Shown: positions 56,742 to 64,000 of the stretch, piece by piece
Position numbering within the stretch: the stretch's first letter is position 1
How the letters are laid out: each line of letters opens with the position of its first letter
Assembly: GCF_004664715.2 (NCBI RefSeq)
Contig: NC_051064.1
Coordinates: forward strand, 112,899,740-112,963,739
Direction: 5' to 3'
Origin: Peromyscus leucopus
Lineage: Eukaryota; Chordata; Mammalia; Rodentia; Cricetidae
DNA length: 64,000 nucleotides
The notes under the pieces: generated by a model
What the model saw: only the letters and a program-made list of their open reading frames with translations
Databases searched by the model: none
What the model was told of the DNA's origin: nothing
Position numbers and translations under genes: made by a program

Positions 56742-57007
56742 CTATCCCAAACCCAAAACCTATTAAAAGACCAAAAAAATCACTCGCCCCACCCCACCTC
56801 TTGGGAATGTGGGTGCTGTGTTTTTAAAATTGCTTCATACTGTTTGTGGGTGAAGGCATCTTTAGGGTCCTGGAGTGAAAATTTTGAGATAATGACCAAG
56901 TCCTGGGAAGACTAGCAGTAACCTTTGCTGATAGATACCACCTGTCAGGATCAGGAGGCATGTGGAGGCCAGAGGTCGATTTGGGGTGTTTTCCTTTGTT
57001 GCTTTCC

Positions 57008-57232
57008 ACCTTACCTTTTTGAGATAGTCTCTCATCACAGACTAAAGCTCACTATTAAGTATAGGTTGGCTGATCAGGCTACCCCTGGAATATCCATCCC
57101 TGTTTGTACTCCCACCCTACTTCCAGTGCTGAAGTTACAGCCATAGGTCACCTTTCACCTGGGTGCTTGGGGACATGAATCAGGTCTTCATCGTGCAGAA
57201 AGTACTTAATGAGTGATATCCCCAACTCCATT
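57008..57232 (-). mobile_element. B4-type SINE, antisense
   Basis: TTTTTGAGATAGTCTCTCAT, CCAGTGCTGAAGTTACAGCC and a GGTGCTTGGGGACATGAATC...ATATCCCCAACTCC end form the B4 composite in reverse. Confidence 0.72.
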
Positions 57233-57974
57233 AAAAAGATTTTTTCCCTGTACAAACTCATAAATCATGAAGAATAATTGCTATAAAGGCACTGTAGATC
57301 TTTTTGTTGGTGTTAGATTGTCACTGTGAGTTTTTAAAGTTTCAGCATCTCTTAAGTGTTCTATTTTCAGTGTTATAATATGCCACCTCATAGCTTATGC
57401 AATAAAAATTCACTCTTGGCTCTTTAAAGTTTAATATTCATAGTCCTATAAAGGAAAATTTTATTTATTATTTCAGAAGAGGGAACTGCGTATTGACAGA
57501 GTAGTCAAGTGTCTAAGATAGGGCTTTAGATATTTAGGCACTCACCAAATACTGCTGAAAAATGATTGACTTGCTATGGTCAAACAGTTAACCCTGGTAG
57601 AACAGAAGTTTAGAGCCTGCTCCCTAATACCCTAGCAGTTTTAGGCTTGTGTCTCTGTATGTGTATATGTTCCATCTCCACAGCTATCCAGAAATTATAG
57701 AACTGACTAAATGATTTTCTCCTCAACAGTATGGCAGTTGGTGCTGGTCCTGTCAGACTTGTCTGCAAGATTATTGCTCAAGTCTGCTAGCAAAACCAAG
57801 CAACAGATCTAAGAAACTGCATAAAGGCAGTTTAAAAAGTACACATATTCATGGATTCATTTTTATATATAAAATAGTGAAGATTTTGAAATTCTGAGTT
57901 CCTTAGCTTAGCTTCTGTAGTCTTCCATAATATACCCTTCTTCCTTCTCCTTTCCCTCCTCCCTACCACCTCCT

Positions 57975-58130
57975 TTTTCAAAATGATTTTTTGAATTGTG
58001 TTTTTTGTGTAGCACTGACTGTCCTAGATCCCAGTCTGTAGACAGGGTTGGGCTCGAACTCACAGAGATCTACCTGCCTCTGCCTCCTGAGTGCTGGGAT
58101 TCAATGTGTGCACCACCATTGCCCAGCCTC
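57975..58130 (-). mobile_element. B1 SINE, antisense
   Basis: GTGTAGCACTGACTGTCCTA, GGCTCGAACTCACAGAGATC and TGAGTGCTGGGATTCAATGT. Confidence 0.87.
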
Positions 58131-58242
58131 CCTCCCCCCTTTTTTTAAATAAGGAAGAAAGTTTTGTTTGACTCATAGTTTTAGAAGTTTTAGTTCATGT
58201 ATATTTGACCCTGTTACTCTTGGGCCTCTGGCAGGGCAGTAT

Positions 58243-58261
58243 GGGGTTGGGGGTGGGTGGG
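58243..58261 (+). other. G-quadruplex-forming run
   Basis: GGGGTTGGGGGTGGGTGGG contains four G-tracts with loops of 2, 1 and 1. It lies on the non-template strand of Faf1, so it would also be present in the intronic RNA. Confidence 0.6.
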
Positions 58262-59104
58262 TAAGGACAAAGAGGGGAGGGAGGGAGAGGAAGAGAAGCC
58301 AGGATCCCTATGTTCCTTTTAAGGGCAGGCCTTCTAAATGACCATAACTTGCTTTCTGGAAATAGCCCCACCTCCCAAAAGTTTCCACTATCCCAGAATG
58401 CTACTTGTGGACACCAAGCCTTGAACACAAGTGTCTTTGTGTTACATCTCAGATCCACACACACTTTAATAAACCTGGTTTTAGGATTAGGCTAAGGGAA
58501 ATCCCAAATTTGAGATGCTTTTCCTGAAGCCTGCTCTGTGTGTGGACAGTGACTTGCTTGGAAGGGTCACTGTGGTGGTTTTCTGGGCTGTTGTCCCAGA
58601 CTGTAACATTCTTGGGAGGCTGTGCCTGATCCAGGTGTAAGGAAGGGCTTCAGGAATTGAAATGTCTCTCTCCCTTGCTTCTGCCCCTGGGCTCAAGGGA
58701 AGGCTCTTGTGCAGTTAACTTGTGACACTTATCTCTACTCCTTCATTATAGCCATACTGAGCCTTCTATGTTGCCAGCATGTGGCTATCTTTTTTTTTTT
58801 TTGGCCTTTGTGTACTTTGTGTCTGGGCTTTGGCATGACTGAAGCCACTCTTCTACTTGAAACAGTTACTTCATTTGTTGTTGTTTTATACTGGTCTTTA
58901 TTGATTTTTCTCTTTACCATTAATCTTTAAATTGACTCCTCCTTGCTTTTGTTTCAGATGTTGGAATGTTCTAGGGTTCCATCTTGATCTTTCTGTTTTT
59001 CTCTTAGTAGCTTCTTTCCTCACATGGTTTTATTTGGCATAAAGTCATATCTCCCATATGCCCTCATGCTTTGACTCTGCTCTTATATCTCTTAAGTGCC
59101 CATT

Positions 59105-59232
59105 TTGTGTGTTTTTTGTTTTGTTTTCTAACAGAGAATGGAGCCACACATGGCCTAGGCTGGCCTCAGACTTGCCTTGTAACTGAGGATGCCTTTGAGC
59201 TCTAATCTTACTGTCTCCACCATCTTGAGTCC
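59105..59232 (-). mobile_element. Old B1 SINE, antisense
   Basis: CTAGGCTGGCCTCAGACTTG and TTGAGCTCTAATCTTACTGT, diverged, with the left end lost. Confidence 0.6.
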
Positions 59233-61548
59233 TGAGTTCTCCTTTTACCTGGCTTTGGTTTTTACGTTCAGCTATATTGTATATAACATTGAAATTTCTT
59301 TTTGTGTGTCTCACATATAGTCAAGCTTAATTCATCTAAAACTTCACTCTCAATTTTCCTACCAATTGATTTTTGATGAATACAATTTCATCCTTTTGTT
59401 TGCTCAGACTGGAAATCTTGAGGTTGTATTTTTCTCTTGTTCTCTATCAGTAAATCATCAGTCTTCTGCCTCTAACCTGTGTTCTGTATTTGATATTCTT
59501 ACTATTCCTCCTTCTTTTCCTCACTTCTTTTGTGAATTAATCCATGCCTCTATTTCCCCCATCTTCAGTCTTTCTCTCTTTAGCTAGTGCATACAGAGAA
59601 TCTTACAGAGATGGAAATAGCAGCCGGCTCTTAGCGTATTCCTCTTTCAAACCCCTAGTAGCTTTCCTGTGCAGTTACTATGAGAACCTGGGAAAGTGGA
59701 CCTTTGCTGATCGCCTTTTATTATGCCAACCTCGGTTGATAGGTCTTTTCCCTGGAGATGCCTTTCTCAGCTGTTCTGTTTACTGAATTTTCCTGACCCT
59801 CTGTTATCTTGTATCTTATGATCTGTTTTACTTTCTTCATGGTACATAGCACTCTCCAAGTTTACTTATTTATTTACTTGTTCTTTGTCCCATTTGCCAG
59901 AAATTTAAGTTTCACGGAAACAAGGGCCATGTTTTTTGTTTTTGTTTTTTTTTTTTAATTTTTTATTCCCCATTATTTCTCTAGAAACTAGAATGTTTTG
60001 ACTATAGATTGGTATACAACAAACAGTGTCAAAGTTGTGTCCCCCCCCCCCCCCAAATGTGTATTTTGAGTGTTCAGTTCTAAGATCCTATTTGAATTTT
60101 AACCTTTGTGTGTCTTCTCTTGATATGGATTACTTTTTCTCCTCATGGACACCTTTACCCCTTGACCAAGGGCAGAGTTAAGCATGTTTGTTTCAGTTTT
60201 CATTGAACTTTTATTTCAGTTCTACTGGCAGTGGTGTGTATGTAGCCCTATTAGACTGAGTTTTTCAAAGAACTATGTATTTTTATTTAGATTGAATTCC
60301 TTTGCAAGGCATTGACCTAATGCTGCTTCAAAAATAAATATATTGATAAATACTTTAACTAGAATGATAGTTGTGTGACTTTGTTGTGTGAAAGACAAAG
60401 ATGAATATGACTCTCACCTTGTGGAAACTCACAACTTGTTTATTACTAAGTGAATATCTGCAGTGTATCACTGCTTAGGTGCTAAAGATATAATAACAAA
60501 TGTTCTTGCCTCAATAAACTTGTGTTTTAGTTGGATAAAATTTTTTAAAATTTATTAGCAATATTTTATATCTATGTTTCTTTTGTATTTTTTGTCTGTT
60601 AATAACCTGTGAACTCTTTGGCAGACAATAGGGTGAGCAGATTAAAAGCCTAATTCTAATCTTTATTCTGTGTGTGTTTATCACATTGTTCCAGATTGTC
60701 AAGAGAGGAGCCAAGTAGGCCAGAGCTATGTATCACACTCAGAATATTTTCTGAGGCTATAGCCATGGCAAAATTACCCCCTTGACAGGCAGTGAACATA
60801 TTTGAACATAATAGCAATAGATTTTTATTAAATTATTGATGAAGATCATGTTTCTTAATATTGACATAAAGTTGAATCATGATATATTCTTAATTTATGT
60901 AGCCGATTACATTTTTTTTTGTGTGTGTTTTTTATGCTTTTCTAACATTTGGGAACTTTGCTATAGGACTTTAAAAGTGTTGCTTTGAACTCTTCAATTC
61001 CTGAATTCTATATAGCTGAACCCTAAGTGAAAGCATTATTTTGAAAGAATTTTGGTATGCCGATTATAATTCTGTAGATTTCAGTGTCTTCTGAATTTTT
61101 GCCTAAAACGTATTTTCTATTTTTATACAGCATTTGTAAGTATAAACAAATTTTATAGTTCTGTTCTAGACAGCTGTTTCATTAGCATTGAATCAGTCTT
61201 TCAGTACATTTGAATAAATATTTTAATAGATATTTAATATTTGGCAATTAGACAATTGATTCTCTTGGAGGAATAAGAAAATAGATAACATAATAGAAAG
61301 TATGTAGTATTTGAAGTATCTGCAGTAGAAGTTTTAAAACACCTTGGTAGAGAAGGAGTTAACAGGTTAGCTCCCCTTGGTTGTTCTCAGCATGCTGTCT
61401 TGCCTTTAGGAGCTGAGAAGATGATAACATTGGGCCCGGACATGCCTATGTGGAAGTTAGAGTACTCCTGGGGTTTTTGCAGCTAGCTGTGAAGCAAGCT
61501 AGAACTTGTTCATCTCTGAGTTCCTTGTTTTTCTTTCAACCCTTTCAG

Positions 61549-61654
61549 TGCCCTGCAGGAATCATTAAATCAAAACTTCATGCTGATCATCACCCACCGA
61601 GAAGTCCAGCGGGAGTACAACCTGAACTTCTCAGGAAGCAGTACCGTTCAAGAG
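61549..61654 (+). CDS. Faf1: Faf1 internal coding exon (start of ubiquitin-like domain 2), probably exon 7
   Basis: This 106-nt exon completes the Gly codon and encodes ALQESLNQNFMLIITHREVQ then REYNLNFSGSSTVQE, about residues 184-218. It forms the first beta-hairpin and the turn into the helix of ubiquitin-like domain 2, which overlaps the region reported to interact with death-effector-domain proteins. The acceptor is CAACCCTTTCAG and the donor GAG|GTGAGT. The exon ends in phase 0. Val replaces the remembered human Ile in STVQE, a conservative change. It is the last coding exon visible; the next should begin with a VKRNVYDL-type sequence and was not found before position 64000. Confidence 0.96.
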
Positions 61655-63209
61655 GTGAGTTATGTCTCACAGCTAAGGAATAAAGGTAGCTCATTATAGC
61701 TAATGTTGACCCTGTTAGAGAGGGCTTATCTGTTCTGGTAGAAACTCTCTTTATGTTTCATTATTAGGTTTTTAATTTTAATTAACTGGAGTATCAATGA
61801 TTACTGTAGATGCACTAAATGACTTGACCTAGAAATATAAATGTTGTAAGTGGGAACTCTTGGTAATTCTTAAAACACTCTGCTTAAAACTCTGCCTAAG
61901 AACAATTCATTATTATAAAAATATTTCATGGTTTTATAGCAATTATTCAGAATATTAATTTGCACATTGTTGACAGCATTTATTGTGGAGTGTGTTTCTA
62001 TTTTATTGGAAAGGTCACTCTCAAATGTGTCATGCATTTGTATCATATACTTCTGGTTTAAACAGGAATTTGAAGAGGCTTCTCAAGCAGCTCAATCCTA
62101 GCTTTGGGCAGTGTTCATAAGATGTGGAGATTGTCATTTAGCTCAGACTATCTGGAAAGAGTCTGTTAGTACACTCTGTATTTTCTTCACTCTGGCGAAA
62201 GAGGGCCACTGTTTCAAAAAAAGAGAGAGAGAAAAAAAGGTACTTACGAGAGAAAGGCACCTTCTGGATATGTCTTTGGCCCCACCCATCTAAAGGCCAA
62301 TGATTTCTCTTCTTAGGGGGGTGAGAAATGTTGGAGGCTTTGACAGGACTTCCATGCTTAGAAACATTAGAATAGTGACTTTCATATTAACCTTCATAAT
62401 TTATAAAACTTAATTCACTTGTTTTCTTAACTACTGATTTTTTAAATTAAATTTTTAAAATTTATTTTACATACCAACCACAGTTTCCCCTCCCTTCTCT
62501 CCTCCCAAGGCGTCCTCTTCCTATCTCCTTTCTACCCCCAAATCTTACTACTGAATTTTGAAAGACTAGATCATGCTAAATCTTGGATTGCCACATAGAC
62601 ATTTAAGACCATATTGTTTAAAATAATTAATAATTTATCTTGAAAGAATAAGTCATTTTTTAGAATTCTACAAAAATGTTTTGATAATGGCTAGGCTGCT
62701 AAGTTTCCTTTTTGACAAGTTTGATCAAAGAATTTTATCTTTTGAATTTGTCACAAAGAACTCCTTTTCCTGTTTATTTTCTCCATTAATTACTTGAACA
62801 GCTATGATATAACTAAGCATTAATATTCAGCCTTTTCTCTGACTTTTAAATCTATCCATTTATTTTATTTATTTGAGTTTTCTGCAATTTCATGCTTGTG
62901 TCGCCATTTCATTTTTAGCTTTTATAATGGGCATTCTAAGCACTAAATTTAAGATTTTAATTTTATTTTTTTGTCTAAAACTGAAGTATAGTTCTATGTC
63001 AGAGTAATTATAGGATCTTTGATAATAAAATTTAAATTACATATGTGAACATTTTATTAAACAAGGAAATATAGCTTTACAACAACTCCAGTTAAGTAAT
63101 AAAACAAGATAAGAGGTAAATTTTACTATTGACTTATGTTTTTATTTGAAGAGGAACATAATGCATCATGGATAAACATAGGAATCCCTTTGATACTGGA
63201 TGAAATTTT

Positions 63210-63780
63210 TAATGGCTAAAATGTTGTGTGCAGTTTCTTCCATTCCCAAAGACCCTTTGCATTGCCAGTTTAACTCACTTGAGTGTGTTTCAACTTTCTC
63301 CCACAAGAGGGCAGAAAGTTCTATTAAGTGGATAGCCTAAAAATGCCACGCAGTGTTTTCAAATTAGCTTCTCTTATATTAACAAAAAGGAGCATAATGG
63401 CCAAGTTATTGTTTGATTTACAGATAATTGGCATATTGCAGCGAGGAGACTTAATTTCACCCTTTTAAATTAAACAGGGAGATTTAAAAAGACATAAAAT
63501 ATTCATTAATGTTCGGTGATTATAAAGTAGTGGCATATATTTATTTTGCCTTTATTACTGTTTCGATGGGAAAATACTGCAAATATTTCCGAAATCGAGT
63601 TGGCCATACTGACAAGTTGAAATGTTTAAGCAGTGTTAATGCAATCTGCTCACACCTGATATCCTATGCAGAATGATTCAAAATGACTACATCAATTATT
63701 AAAAGAAAATTTAAGATTCTGTAAATGTGCCATTGCGCGCCACAGTTGGCTGAAACTGTTCTCTGGTATATTATTTAGAT
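63210..63780. promoter_or_regulatory. Candidate conserved non-coding / enhancer block
   Basis: No repeat is recognisable. The sequence is AT-rich yet keeps several CpGs (in GTTCGGTG, TTTCGATGGG, TTCCGAAATCGAG, TTGCGCGCCAC) that would decay in neutral rodent intron. It includes homeodomain/POU-like text (TCATTAATG, ACATCAATTATT) and a CTCF-like site at 63298-63316. Conservation itself was not tested. Confidence 0.4.
63298..63316 (+). promoter_or_regulatory. CTCF-like motif
   Basis: CTCCCACAAGAGGGCAGAA fits the CTCF core (CCACNAGAGGGCAG). It lies in the candidate conserved block. Binding is inferred. Confidence 0.45.
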
Positions 63781-64000
63781 TATCTTTTGATAGTGTCAAG
63801 GACTTGAAAACATTGAAATCCTTTTCTTACCATGTTTTAAATATCTCTTAAAAAATGTTCCAGAAGCATTTTTAATGACAAATATTCTTATATATTCCTG
63901 GGTAATAGTTTTTCTTCCTTTTCTTTTTTTAATTTTAAAAATGAATTTAAAATAATATTTTGAAACAATGATTATTAAGAAGAATGTTGATTCTAATGAA

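Larger units (their letters stand above)
54880..56760 (-). mobile_element. Decayed ERV2 (ERVK/betaretrovirus-like) provirus fragment
   Basis: On the minus strand this runs from a pol remnant (RNase H, then integrase) to part of an LTR. The LTR end is at 54880 (+ strand TGCCTGCCACCCAGTTCC), and the LTR is interrupted by a younger B1 at 54995-55192. No gag, protease, reverse transcriptase or envelope reading frame was recognised, so most of the provirus is deleted or lies beyond recognition. The pol part has several frameshifts and stops and cannot be functional. It is antisense to Faf1, as is usual for tolerated intronic ERVs. Confidence 0.87.
46220..61548 (+). other. Faf1: Faf1 intron, complete (15.3 kb)
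   Basis: The donor is GTAAGG and the acceptor CCCTTTCAG. The first half (46220-48590, 49800-51770) is poor in repeats and includes a candidate conserved block at 50400-51480 and a CTCF-like motif at 47455-47473. The second half holds MaLR-like fragments, B4 pieces, a 7SL-derived fossil monomer, a decayed ERV on the minus strand with an inserted B1, and old B1 copies. The segment 58195-58700 looks like a rodent interspersed repeat that I cannot name. The segment 59240-61548 is AT-rich with nothing further recognised apart from a poly-C run at about 60041-60054. Confidence 0.93.
61655..64000 (+). other. Faf1: Faf1 intron downstream of the last visible exon (5' part only)
   Basis: The donor is GTGAGT; no acceptor or further exon was found before the window ends. 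The whole stretch is free of recognisable SINEs or LINEs, which is unusual for this window. It includes a candidate conserved non-coding block at 63210-63780 containing a CTCF-like motif. Confidence 0.88.

Noticed and set aside
57720..57840. Short in-frame ATG stretch (MAVGAGPVRLVCKIIAQVC) considered as a processed pseudogene
   Set aside because: It is only 19 codons to a stop, without a poly-A tail or duplication, and I do not recognise it.
61655..64000. Search for the next Faf1 exon
   Set aside because: No acceptor followed by a VKRNVYDL-like coding segment was found; it probably lies right of the window.
1..64000. A wholly new biological system such as a gene cluster or defence island
   Set aside because: The window is the interior of one vertebrate gene; no additional gene beyond transposon remnants could be supported.

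Overview
This window is mammalian nuclear DNA, most likely from a cricetid rodent (hamster, vole or deer-mouse group). The evidence is the dense SINE content: 7SL-derived B1, tRNA-derived B2/B3, and B4/ID-type elements. The young B1 copies (24242-24407, 40997-41170) carry a right-half variant that I associate with cricetids, and there are several ERV2/ERVK-type LTRs of families I know from cricetid genomes. The genus cannot be decided by reading. There are no bacterial-type genes, operons, rRNA genes or CRISPR arrays.

The only gene I can support is Faf1 (FAS-associated factor 1), on the + strand. Five consecutive internal coding exons are present: 17986-18032, 28818-29020, 39351-39442, 46128-46219 and 61549-61654. 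They have canonical AG/GT borders and compatible phases, and they join into one open frame of 540 nt (180 codons). These codons correspond to about residues 39-218 of the ~650-residue protein: the end of the UBA domain, the linker, all of ubiquitin-like domain 1 and the start of ubiquitin-like domain 2. The first exons and the UAS/UBX exons lie outside the window. Everything else is intron: the 3' part of one (1-17985), four complete introns of 10.8, 10.3, 6.7 and 15.3 kb, and the 5' part of another (61655-64000).

The introns hold layered transposon history. Ancient L1 and MaLR-like pieces are split by younger insertions, for example an old L1 at 32390-33720 split by a B2 and by an LTR. Several insertions have readable target-site duplications. 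The most unusual is an LTR-like family (1101-1579, 9591-10106, 33005-33504) with TG...CA ends, 6-bp duplications, inverted-repeat ends and captured B1 pieces. A solo LTR (24686-25052) sits inside an antisense B1 that has its own duplication. A decayed ERV2-type provirus fragment with RNase H and integrase remnants lies on the minus strand at 54880-56760.

Two repeat-free AT-rich stretches (about 50400-51480 and 63210-63780) look like conserved non-coding or enhancer DNA. Three CTCF-like motifs, a MEF2-like site and two G-quadruplex-prone runs are also noted. I found no undescribed gene system. The best candidates for novelty are the inverted-ended LTR family and the two putative regulatory blocks.
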